This document shows, piece by piece, positions 37,533 to 49,500 of a stretch of 64,000 bases of DNA (position 1 is its first letter; each line of letters opens with the position of its first letter). The DNA is from Lingula anatina. Taxonomy: Eukaryota; Brachiopoda; Lingulata; Lingulida; Lingulidae. The notes below the pieces were generated by a model, which saw nothing but the letters and a program-made list of their open reading frames with translations, was not told the origin of the DNA and ran no database searches. Position numbers and translations under genes: made by a program. The stretch covers positions 149,712 through 213,711 of the forward strand of contig NW_019775661.1 in NCBI RefSeq assembly GCF_001039355.2. The letters are read 5' to 3'.

Positions 37533-40500
37533 TGTGTGTGCGCGTGGATGTGTGTGTGTTAATCTAAAAAAAAACATTGTTTAACGCCATTTATAGCAAA
37601 TTATAACACTACTCCAAAATTAATCTCAAAATAAGATATTAAATTGAGGTATCAAGTCACGCACATGAAAATATTAAAAAACATACAGGAAGAGATATGC
37701 CAGTCTCCCCGCCATATTAGTGTTTAATCTGAAATAACGTAAAGCACCCCGCTGCTTTGTGTGGAGTTCGATGCCGTTTTAAAGTAATAAAGACCGATCT
37801 CATCGTTTAACGCATAAATTTCTCTCTTTAAAAGCATTAATAGTCCAGCTCTCGGTGCGCGCTTTCCCAGTGGAGTTCCATTCACTCGGTCGTGGGTGCG
37901 GGCACCTTGAATAGGTGTGGGGCTGGGGTGATGGGTGAAGTGTCATTAGCACCCTCTTTACACGCAGGATATAATTAATACACATAAATTTGATTAGTAA
38001 GGCAGTCAAAAAAAGTAGAGATAAATCACAAGAAAAGCAAATGAGAACATTTCCTTAAGTTGTTCAATAAATCAATTGTGGCACTTTTTTGCGACAGTGT
38101 CGTTCATAGTACCTGCCCCAGGGCAGAACGCTTCTTAGAAATGTAAATTGTTCTGTTGACAAGAGTGATAGGGAAAGGAAAGGTGACAGAACCATTTGTT
38201 CCTACGGTTGACATTGTTCTTTCATTTTTCATGAATATAATAGACTTGTCAAATTAAAGAAATTATTATTTGTAATGCACATAAATCACACAGAGCCTAC
38301 AAACACTGGTTTTATGGTGCATGCGAAAAGATACTGCATGTTAGCTTTAGCAATGGTTTTCAGGATGGGCTAACATATTCGGGGAAATATTTGATGAAAC
38401 TCAACTGACTGACTTTAAAACAACGTGAAACGGTTTTAACAGAATTATCTAGCGTTAAAAAAGGGCACTCTGGATTTTTTGTTGTTGTTTTATTCAGGTG
38501 TTGGTTGCCGTCTTAAGTGATTGCAGTCAGTTTTCTGGGAATGTTTTAAAGCCTACCCAGAAGTGCACGGTTTGTTTGATCGAATTTAGTCAAGACTTGA
38601 AGCAATGGGACTTAACTTGGAACAATCTTATTTCTGAAGTGAAAACGATAGTTAAAACAAAGATTCTCGTGGGTCTCGCTTATTGTCTGTAAATTAATTT
38701 AGAAACCATTTTGCTTTTAAATTACTCTTAATTAAGTGCGCCGAGTCTGAGAACAATGAAAAATTTATTAGCTGTGCAGCAAAGTCCGGATATTCATGGA
38801 AAGAAAGCGCCGTTACACGAATATAGTGGGTGGAAAATATACGCTATTCTAACTCCAAACAGACTAGGCAGAGAGAAATGAATTTTCTTTCTTTTTTTCA
38901 TTACTACTGTGTATGTTTTCGCCGATATATAAAACACGATGTTTGGCGTTTCCAGTTAGAATTTACTGGCTGGTGAGTGCTTAGATTTCCTTAATGTGCT
39001 ACTACACAGTAATTCGTCTGTAGCTGCGAGACGAAAAGGTGTTTCCTTATTGGTAGTTTTCACATCAGCTTGGGTTCCAACATTTATCATGGCTTTATCG
39101 CCCCGTATTTACCGATGATCTACTCTGAAGGACTACATACGTTACGTTTGGATTACTACTCGTAGCGAGAGTTCAGAAGCTGTCGATATTAATCATTCGT
39201 TCAATTGGCGCCTTGACGACCCATGAAAAAATTCTCGAACACTTGTCTTCATTCACGTTTTGCTCGTGACAGATGAAAGTATGTAATATTTAATACGCTA
39301 ATGGCCTTTTGCTTAAATCACCTTGATGCCAAAATGATTAGATCAGGTAAATGTGCGGCTTTTACAGCTTAGCTTTTAAGGCATCGCCCAAAGAAAATCA
39401 CAATAATATCTTTTGAAACTACTTTAACTGCCTGTAGATGACCTCGTACTACTTCTTGATATCTGGTCATGGGATGCAAAATAATTGTTTCGTTTGCCAA
39501 ATTGCATTCGTCAAATACAGGTCTACTCTGTTTTCAAAATAGCCACTACCTTTCTTCTAAATAGCAAATTACCCGGTCATAACTGAATCAGCAATGGCCA
39601 CAACACATAAGAGAAATATCTGACATTGAATATTATAGAAGCGCCATGTTTGTATTTGTTTTGAAATGGTTACATCATCTGACATTTATCGGTGAATTTA
39701 TAGGTCTTCACAAAGGTAAATCACGATGAATAAAAAGATATTTATATTTAAAAGAAAAAAGTGTGCTAATTAAATCCACTGTGGCAGAGTGCTCACTAAA
39801 GTCACAGTAGACTACGGTGATGATTAGTCAAAGAACGATTGATATTATCATATCTAATCGTTCCCTTATTTCCTCTCGACCGTCACATCTAGTTTTTCAT
39901 TTGCGATTACCGTTATTTCCTGCCTTCGATATGTGTGTGCATCAGAAGTACCTACAAAAAAGAACACTAATATATTGCTATCATTATTTCATTAAAGAGG
40001 TGTCACTGCGGAAATCCAACTGGAATGAAAATTGATAGGCTATCCGCGAAATAGCCGCTTCTGGGACGCTCGAAATGACTAATGAATGGATTCTGCTAAA
40101 CAGTTGAAATATTGTCGGAGTAAGAGTGTTTGTCTTTTAAAAAGCCGTTTGAGTATTTTATGAGGCACAAAGTCCCGTTTCATTATCCTTTCAAAATCTA
40201 ATTCAGGCGTCAAAGCCGTCCCATGGGAACTCGGAAATACTGCTTTCGTTGGATTTGAATAGCTATTCAATTATTCAGAAGCGCTTCTTTTCCTGAGTTA
40301 GAATCATGACGCGTTTATTTCTGAATTAGAAATCAACACATGGTGTAGAAACGAACCATTTGAATGAAATAACTGTCGGTAAAATAAACATTAGATAAAA
40401 GAAGGTTGCATCTGCGGTGCACGCCCCATATATTTGTATTATTTTGAAATCGTGTTTTTTTAGGTTTAGAGTAAGCCATTTGTTCTTTTTATACTTGTAG

Positions 40501-40862
40501 GCGACAAACCAACGAGGAAAGAGATTCAGAGCATCATGTAGTCAATATGTACATGACGAACCAAAATTTCATAATTTAGATATTATGCAGGACGGTGAAA
40601 TTTGGAACTCTATTTGTAAACAAGGACTTTCCTCTGCTCTTCCAGGAGACAAACTGCAGAAGAGAGGGAGGCGGAACGACAAGCAGCAAACCGCTTCATG
40701 ATGAGTCTCCAGGCAGAAGCATCAAAGACCATATATGACACGCGGGACCCCCTCGTTCTTAGCAACGCGTCTCTGCACGCTCTGCAAAATCTGCAGCCCT
40801 GGGCCGAGACAGAAAACAGCGAAGACAGGCCCAACTATCACGACTCTCCATCTTTGGTTTAA
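33101..40862 (+). CDS. Tlx: Tlx/HOX11-type T-cell leukaemia homeobox protein, three exons, complete
   Basis: NK-like homeodomain transcription factor of the TLX family (Drosophila C15 relative), neural-specification regulator. Exons are 33101-33539, 37213-37429 and 40646-40862; all junctions are GT-AG and phases agree, giving 290 residues. ATG at 33101 follows CAAAG and precedes an eh1 repressor motif (LSFSISKIL, residues 33-41). VPAHRPP and the FPWM hexapeptide (135-138, PBX-type contact) lie before the exon 1 donor. Exon 2 opens with [20 protein letters not shown]. The homeodomain is residues 163-222, with the TLX signature Thr47 ([15 protein letters not shown]); intron 2 splits codon 57 of it. 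Exon 3 has AEEREAERQ and the C-terminal NLQPW of vertebrate TLX, ending SLV. The open frame beyond the exon 1 donor (33540-33841) is intronic read-through. Introns are about 3.7 and 3.2 kb. Confidence 0.95.
33540..37212 (+). other. Tlx intron 1
   Basis: Starts GTAAGT and ends after TTTTTCCAG. No repeat or gene is recognised inside. A minus-strand open frame at 34351-34605 is not family-like. Confidence 0.85.
37430..40645 (+). other. Tlx intron 2
   Basis: Donor GTAGGG splits homeodomain codon 57; the acceptor is CTTCCAG at 40645. Apart from the microsatellite near its start I see no element in it. Confidence 0.85.
37460..37560. repeat. (TC)n-(TG)n compound microsatellite
   Basis: About 28 units of TC run directly into about 12 units of TG and a degenerate TG tail. 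It begins roughly 30 bases downstream of the splice donor of the Tlx homeobox exon. Confidence 0.95.
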
Positions 40863-41178
40863 ATATGTAGGCGCTGACAGCGTTCTGGCGGTGACAATAT
40901 ACTATATCTTTATCAGAGTAATAAGGTAACAGATGATATTGCAGAGAACACACATGAGACTATTCTATCGATAGACGGGGATTTATAAGTGTGGATGGTC
41001 GGGTGTATATTGTAAATTTAGTTATAGGATTGAAATTGATTTTCCTTGCATAAACAGAGGCGAGACTTATGACCTAGTGCAACGGGCAATTCATGACATT
41101 TAGCTGTATAAAAGTGAGAGAGACAAAAAATATTTATATAAAAATAACTTTAATTTTTGGTTTCTTTTTTCATTTTTT

Positions 41179-41184
41179 AATAAA
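41179..41184 (+). promoter_or_regulatory. Poly(A) signal, Tlx
   Basis: AATAAA about 317 bases after the Tlx stop codon; first canonical hexamer seen in the expected range. Confidence 0.45.
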
Positions 41185-41329
41185 ATGTTGCCTTCTTGTG
41201 TATTTTTATTTTTATTTTTTTTTCTTTGTGTGTGTGTGTGTGACTTTTCAGTCCGTTTTCAATATCCATAAAGCTGTTGTTACTTTAAAAGAAATTGCAG
41301 TTTTAGGGTTTGAAATCTTAATCTAATAT

Positions 41330-44300
41330 AATTACATCCGGTTAACAATCTGTTGTAGTGAGATTATCTTCATTGATTGTAAAATTAACAACCTCAAAAA
41401 AAGTTTGTGAACGATATATCGCGTGTTGCGGACGCCCATAAAAAGCACTGTTGAACTTCTAAAGCGAAGTGACTTTTTCCATTAATTTGAACAAATGGCG
41501 CTTCCTCGGTCACAACAAAGAGGAGGGCAACACCTTTTGCGACATTGCTTATGACCTTATCTTTAGGCACAGAGTTCTAATGAGGAGGCACTTGATGCAA
41601 ATACTGAATATTCCAATTGTTCGAACGACACGTTTGAGATATATTTTAATACATGATTAATATTCTTTTATTTTAGTTCATTTTAACCAAGCTTAAAATA
41701 TTTAGTTTTGCTTTAAAAATATATAAAAAAAAGAATGATCATTTTCTCATATTGAGATTATGTCTATTAGCAATGCGCCCCTAATATAGGTCCTGGTATT
41801 TAGTTGCCGTTATGAACATTTCTTTTTAAAAAATAATAGATACACTGGTACTGAATGAAGGATTAGCTTGAATAAATACGGAAATGTTATTAAAAACACT
41901 ATATAATAATGTGCATCTGTATTATACTCTGAAGTTCAACGAAACAGATGGAATTAAATATTTAATTCTTTCACGCTAGACGACTTTACAAAACAAATTA
42001 AAAGAATAAAATGGATTGATCGAACAAGACTGTAGTCAAGTCAGTGAAATAAAATATACATAATCGCAGCAAATCAAGCTTGTGGCCAGGTTTTAGAAGC
42101 AAAGCTCAGAAGCTGCACAAGGCCTCGTCCTGATCGCATTGTTAACTCTTCTATGCAGAGCAACGACAAAGCAACCCGAAGCTTGACTCAGAGAGGAAAC
42201 ATAACATCAATATAATGTACATGGGAAGTATGCGTTAGTGATGTGAACTAAATCTTTAATATTCTATCAACCCACTCTGAAAAAGAATGAAGATTAAACG
42301 TTGCTATCAATTAATCTTATTGGCGATGATTTAGACCATCAGCCAACCTAATGGACAATTAATCTGACTTTTGTTTTAACAGTAGATGAATTTGTGCGCA
42401 TGGTTGCACCTGCTGAGAAATAAGGCTCTGGGTTTTTCGACGACCTGAGGGATAGACTTTTTTCAATATTATCCATTAGAACACCGATCTTAGGTTATTA
42501 GCTGAAAACGTACAAGCCCTAACGATTTGTGGTAAGCTTCTCATTCCTCTAGGGACAAGATATTGCAAACGCATCATTTATTCAAACACTGCCATGCACA
42601 ATAGAATAAATGGTGGTAGTCAAACAATACATAATCATCATACAAGGGTCAGTTCATTTGAAAAGTGATTATCGGTGAATTAATTGCGGTAATTTGTGGC
42701 TGGGTAGCGATTGCAGATCTATTAAGTGAACAACCAATGTAATTACCAAACAGAGAGTATTGGAAAACGCTTTTGAGCCTGAAGTTTAATCAAGTGATAA
42801 GCGCCGTGAAACAGACCAGATCCAGTGCTAATATATGGAGAATTCAATTGCTACTGTACCTTACACCTAAGATCTAAGCTTACACTAATTCAACATCAGA
42901 GTTATTTCATTAAGGTTTTATAGGATCGGTGAAAGCATTGAGTTTATGAGAGATTTCTAAAAATCCATGATTCTACCTTGGTCGCCTTTACTTTGTCTAA
43001 GCTGCACTGTCGGTGCAAGGATATTGCATTTTCAATAAACACGCTGTACACTTCAGATACTTAGAATTGACTTATTGCTATAAATAATGTACTTAGCTTT
43101 CACCTTTTACGCTGTCCAGTTGCGTCAACGGACTAAGAGAAACTACTAGGCTTATGTGTGAAATACGTCTTTCGCTGTGTAGCTTCAGTTACGGCAGAGC
43201 ATGATAAGTAAGTATCTCTTCATTTATGTTTTTGTGAAATCCTGAAATGAACCTAAACGCATTTTCTTGTTTTTAGGGCCATAAAAATTATTATTCAAAT
43301 AATTACGCTGCGATTTTACAATCACTGACGAATGACTTTGTAATAAATAGTCTGCGAAAAAATTACATTCGATTTTACATCATCATTTGAGGTAGTCATG
43401 ATTTCTGGGTTATAGATAATTGAATTATTTATCCGATGTTAACTTAATAAGGTGCCTGTTCTTTTTTTAAACAGATTCAACATGGCAGGAGGAAATTTAC
43501 GATTGTGATAAAGACAAATATTGACTAGCGATGTGTGAATCAAGCAGAGATTTGATGATTAAGTTTTTTGTTGACCTGATATAATACAACTTTTATTTCC
43601 CTCAGCGTTTATGTCGACATCACGCAGGCCGCTTCGCATGAAAGTACAATTAAACGTAGACAAGTTTGCCCTGTTAACAAATAGATTTACTTGTGGAATT
43701 TTTGTATCAAGGGAAATTTAGAAAAATTTCCAACATTCAATATTCATGCATCTCAAAACTACGTTGCATCAACTAAAACGTATTAAACTTCATTCGACGT
43801 AAGGAGCATATTCAAAGTATGTCTTCCAATGGGACGTGTCACCACAAACCTGTCCGCATTCAACTCACGTACTAAAAGTACATGTTAATCGAATTCCCTG
43901 TATCTCGGCAAAGTTTGAGTACTACGGTATTACCCAAGTAGATTTGATTTTTTCCTACCCGAGTCTGGTAAGTGTTCTCTAAAACAAATTACGGCCTATG
44001 ATAGCTATCAACTTAAAAGGCCTTTAATTACTTTTGCCCCCGGAGTTAAAACAATATAAATTATACAAATGGTGAAGAGCGTTAATTAAAGGCACTGACA
44101 AAGAAAGACCAGACCACCCTGTTTAAAAAAGAGCCGCCAAATCTACATGCAAAAAAGTGCAAAAAACAATTAGGTATTGGGCATCGTTTTCCTTGATGTG
44201 CCTTAGCAGAGGATGTATTTCCGCCCAACGTAAATAGAACGAAGCTATTTGAAAGATGTACCATAAGGGTCGGTTATAATGTCATAAACCAACGTCTTGA

Positions 44301-45740
44301 TTTGTAAATCCACATCCCCTATCAAGCACTATCAGGGGCTTTGTGTTTTATATCAAATGCTTAAAGCCACTGGAGTTTAGATTGAAAGTTGTTCTCTCAT
44401 ACCCTAATGTGCAAAACAGTTACGTCTATCCTGCTTTACCAGAAGCGTCTTCTTAAAAAACAATTCCGTTTAGTTTATATTGCCATAATTACTCCATGTA
44501 ATCTTGCCACTTCTGGGCTTTCATTGGTCTCTGGTTTCTCTCAGAGCATAAAAACCTCAAGTGCCCGGGAATTATAGTTAGCTCCTATTCCCTTCTTAAG
44601 CATGGGTGGGCAAATGGTGTAGTTCATAGGTGTCCAACAAAATCCCCATTGCTGTGATATAAACTTTCACAGCTAACGCATTTGAATATAAAGCACCCAA
44701 TAGAAAAAAACGCCCCTTGATTGCTTTAAAAGCAAATGTCAATAGAAATATACGTCGGTAACTAAACTACACTACAAGTCCATTTACCAAAGTCTCCTGA
44801 AATTTTTAGGTTCTTTGCTAATTAACCACTAGCTGGGTCAGAGAAGGACTTGTTTCGCTTAGTAATTAGAGATATTTCTCTGGGTAAATTCTGTGCGCAT
44901 TCCTGTCCAGCGAGAATTTTTGCAGATTTGTTTTGTAGGCTACAGAACTGATGCCATCACTCAGCTGGTCTGTAATAGAGATTATTTGTTTATTTAACTG
45001 TGATGCCCAATCCTAACGCCTTTTCCTTCTGGATAGCATTTATCATTTACCTATATGTGTTGTATTATTTGTCAACTTCAGTCCTTCTTTGGTTTATCTA
45101 AAATTTTGCATTTTACCGCTAGACCTATATATTTCAGTGTAGACATAGGGCCTATGTGTAGATAGCCTAGAGTCTTTAGTCTTGACAGATTTGGTGGCCA
45201 CAGTCCTGACCGTGTAATAGTTTTGGAGCATTCGAGTCCAGCAATATCAAATGAAGGTTTATTCTATCGTCTTAACGATATATACACGAACAACTGAATT
45301 CATATTAACAAATAGAATAAAAGGTGAAAAACGGGGAATAAATGATCGATTTATTGGAAAATATTAGCTAATATTTATCAATAAATCATTTATTGATAAA
45401 TATAAGCTGATACCGTCCTTAAGGAAAGAACTAGATAGAAATTTTCTCAATTATGAAAAATCTGAATACAAAGTTCTTGTAAAGATATTGTGTGATATAT
45501 TTCTCAATGCGTTTGGTTAAGAACTCACTCTTGTGCACTGGAGGAAATAAAATTGCTACCCAAATGGCCGCTCAAGGAATAAGCGGCAGCGTGCTGCTGC
45601 TGCGACAATTAAAGCGGCCTACTACTCTAAGGTAATGCTTTTTATTGGGTTGTTAGATTGTCATTAATGTCCAAAATTAGCCTCGCCAAAAGGATGTTTT
45701 TCAAAACACATTAAGGTATGGGTTTTTGTAAAGTAATTGA
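41330..45740. other. Intergenic DNA between Tlx and PTCD3
   Basis: No gene recognised in about 4.4 kb of AT-rich DNA. Small AT palindromes occur near 45340-45410 (AATAAATGATCGATTTATT and a neighbour). Confidence 0.4.
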
Positions 45741-45743
45741 TGG

Positions 45744-46332
45744 AAAAATTTTGGGTACTTTTGTAGTATACCCCCCCACCCTGTAACTTCCTGAAACTTT
45801 CATTTTTCAAACAGTTTTTTACATTGTCTATTTCACCTATGTCAAAACTGTTGAAATAAAATGTTTTTGTAATTACCTGTGGTCTTTTTATTAGCTTTAA
45901 TCACGTTTAATCCAGCCCATTGAAATACAATGTGAAATTTACAATGTACCCGCAGTCAATAACTTGCCGCATTTTCGTTGGCTAACTCTACCTTATTTTA
46001 TGTGAACATAGGATTGATACATTGTATACTTGGACTTCCTCTGTGAAATTATTATGAGCTACTTGTTCACATAAAATTACCTTAGAGTTAGCCAACGAAA
46101 ACGCGGCAAGTTATTGACTGCGGGAGTAAATTGAAGATTCTAACATTGTATTTCAATGGGCTGGATTAAACGTGATTAAAACCAATAAAAAGTCCACAGG
46201 TAATTACAAAAGCATTTTATTTCAACAGCTTTGACATAGATGAACAATAAAATGTAAAAAACTGTTTGAAAAGTGAAAGTTACAGAAAGTTACAGGGTGG
46301 GGGGGTATACTACAAAAGTACCAAATTTTGGT
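45744..46332. mobile_element. Foldback element: 266-bp inverted arms around a 55-bp loop
   Basis: The left arm (45744-46008) and right arm (46064-46332) are near-complementary along their whole length. Matching landmarks are AAAATTTTGGGTACTTTTGT against ACAAAAGTACCAAATTTTGG, the GTATACCCCCCC run against GGGGGGGTATAC, and TTGCCGCATTTTCGTTGGC against GCCAACGAAAACGCGGCAA. A few small indels separate them. No open frame of note is inside. It lies about 175 bases upstream of the PTCD3 start codon. Confidence 0.88.
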
Positions 46333-46508
46333 CGTCTTGGTATTCTAGAAGTCGGGAGTGACCTACCTTACTGCAAATCAAATGTGTTTACAACTCGGTG
46401 ACTAGTACTACTAGTAGCACTAGCACGAAAATTCATGCTTTAGCACTCCAGTCTCTGATATGCACTGTTGCGCTTAGTCATGAAAGATATGGCGCCTGTA
46501 ACTGTAAA

Positions 46509-49500
46509 ATGGCGACAAGCTTGCGCATCCACCAGGCTGTGGTGGCTCTGAAAGAAATACCGGTATCACGTGTACGGTCCGTTCTGCGTGAACCATCCGT
46601 CCTGACTGATTGTACACGCAGCAGACGCGTGTATGAGCCGTTCCGTGAATGATCCGTTGTTATTCACCAGTACTGTTATATTCAGCTAGTTCATTTCCTA
46701 CCTCATTATACATTTACTATGATGGGGATAAAATTCACGTGTTAATTGATAATTTTCATAGAGAATCAGCGTCAAATTACAGTTCGACGCATAGATGAAC
46801 CTACCGTGGACGGGCCGTCGTTATTCAGCTGCTAGCTACTATTTTTGTATTGATTTTACTAGGCTAGTGTGTTGATATGACCACCTGAGGGAAATCGCAG
46901 TAGAGGTGAACATCTATAAGATATGAATACTTCTAAAGATTACGTTTGAATTTGCAGTATGTTCTCAACAGTGTTTGTTTATTAAAGGTTAAGAATGTAT
47001 TGATGACTCTATAGAGACGGACGTACACGCTGGAAGTATCTCAGATTTGCCGCCGCTTTGTGCGCATGAGCAGAACGGATGGTTCACGGTCCGAGCGGTA
47101 CACGCCATACCGGGATATTTATTTTTCCTCTTATCCCCTCAAGTTGCACACTCCTGGAACAGTGATTAAGGTAAAATTCATCGGCTCGTCTACCAGTTTT
47201 GTTACCATGAAATCACTTACCCTCAGAAAATATGAGTTGAAATGGCCACTAAGTATGTAAGGTGCCCATTGTTTCCTGCCCATCAGCAAACTCTCAAACA
47301 ATCTCTTTCAGGACCAAGCAAATTCTGCCGCATTTGATCCTGTACACTACCTTGTTTCTTGGAGGAGAATATATTATGTCACTCGTGTTCCTACCATTTG
47401 GATTCCAGTGATGGCTGCATCAATCCCCATTTCAATGGGTGTGTGATTTCAGAGCAAGATAACTTGGTAGTCGAGCAGATAAATCTTACCTCAAAATTAC
47501 ATATAAAGTGAGGGTTGATTCCCTGTGAGACATATTAATCACTTATGTCAATTTTGTTTATGTTACCCAAATAAAGGCCACATGCAAAAGGACAAACTTA
47601 ATTTATCACACGTTCATGAATAAAAAAAAAAAAATCGGTATTCTGTCTCTGAAGTGAATCAAGTCAGAATCTAAAACAAATAGGTTTGACAAAAATAATC
47701 TGAGATCTTAAAGTTTTGAGATCTTCCCAGATATTTATGGTCCCAAAAGTTTCAGAGACTTGATTAAAAGCCTATACTCTGTCCATCTTCTATGTTAAAT
47801 GATCTTTTGCAGTACAAGGTTTCATCGGCATGTTAGTGTAAAGTTACCAGCTAGTATACGCTGGAGAGAAAAGCTAGCCGGGCATTACGAAGAAGATATT
47901 CCTTTTTTTACTCAAGAGGAACTGTCTGCTCCAAAAGGTATGTGCCGTGCCAAAATGGGCATGATCTGGTTCAAACTACAGTTACCATGCAGGACATGGT
48001 CAGGTTTTGACATATTTTTCCTAAAAAGGCTATATTTTTGGGCACTTTAATTGCCATGGTCAGATGTTCAGCTAATGCTGCAGAGTAATTTCTAACTTTG
48101 TTTCCCCCCCCTCCCAAAAAAAAGTATAGCGTATCTCTTATAGGCATGCCAAATTTACTTAGAATTAAGAACATTTCAGACTTCATTTTTTTTATGTTCA
48201 CTATCTGTTATATCTAGATTTATGTAGACAATGTGTTATAGTGCCAATGGTTAAGCATTACAATTTACTTTTCAGCTGTAGAAACAGTGAACCCTCCAAA
48301 TAAAGTTCCAAGGTAGGGTTGGTGATATATTTTTTATATTTTTTCCTTGAATGATTGCTTGTACAAGGATATAAAAAACATGCCAATAGAATTTAGGGGT
48401 GGTTAAAACATGCCAATAGAATTTAAGAGGTGGTTAAAAATGAGCCCATAGAAAAATGATATAGTTGCTGTAACAGTTCATCATTTTTTTCATCTATTTA
48501 TGTGTACATGTAATTTTGATTAAAGATCTTAATAATAAATTTATAAGTTACACATTTTAGATATCATTTGTTAGTCAGGGGTCAAAAAGTTGCTTTACTG
48601 GTTTTCTGTGGGAAATTTATGTCAGACCTTATTTTTCTGTTGGTATATCATTGAAAAAGTCTGCAAAATGCAAAAAACCTGTCTGGAAATCACTATTAGA
48701 GGTCACTTTCTCTAAGAACTGACACAAAAGCACAGGGCTCAACGTGAAAGACTGTTCAACTGTTAGGGAACAAAAATCTTGAATACAATTTTTGTTGCTT
48801 ACAAATGTCTCTTTGCTGCAATTTGTTTATACATGGAAAAGCACCAGCCAGTTTAAAGTTGCTATTAACAGCTACTAAACTGGCACATGTTCTAAGGTAT
48901 ATCAAGCAAGTGATGTCATGCTGCAAGCTTCTTGGTTAGTATATATATAGCTTGCAAAGTCACTGGATGATTCAAAAGCTCTTTTTGGGAAAGCTAGAAG
49001 TTGCACATTAGAGTCATTTTCAAATACCAATTTCATGGAGATTTATGATTGATATGATCTTAAATAACACTTTCTATGTAATGAGTAAACCTAGTATGGA
49101 GTTAACAGGTACGAAAAACGAATCATACATTTTTCCTTGGCGATTATGACCATTTTGGTTTAATATTCTTGGTAATAATTCATAACTGTCTTTTCTTATA
49201 TTACTAGCAAAGCTTTGCCCATTGTACCATCAAGCTGTCATTTGGACAGCCACTGGCATTACTGGACGGCCTATGCTTTCAAAGATGGCTGGATGGCTTA
49301 TAAATTTTTTGAAAAAAGACCGCTCGACTTGGTGGCTGTGGACATAGTACAAAATTCTCTTTGAGTAATTTGATGTACCCAGCGTGTATGATATGTCCAA
49401 TTGAATAATACTACTATTTTGTAGTGCACACTTTTTTCAGTCATGAGGAAACTATTACTAGTACCTAAAGCTTACAAAATACAATATAATACAACTACTA

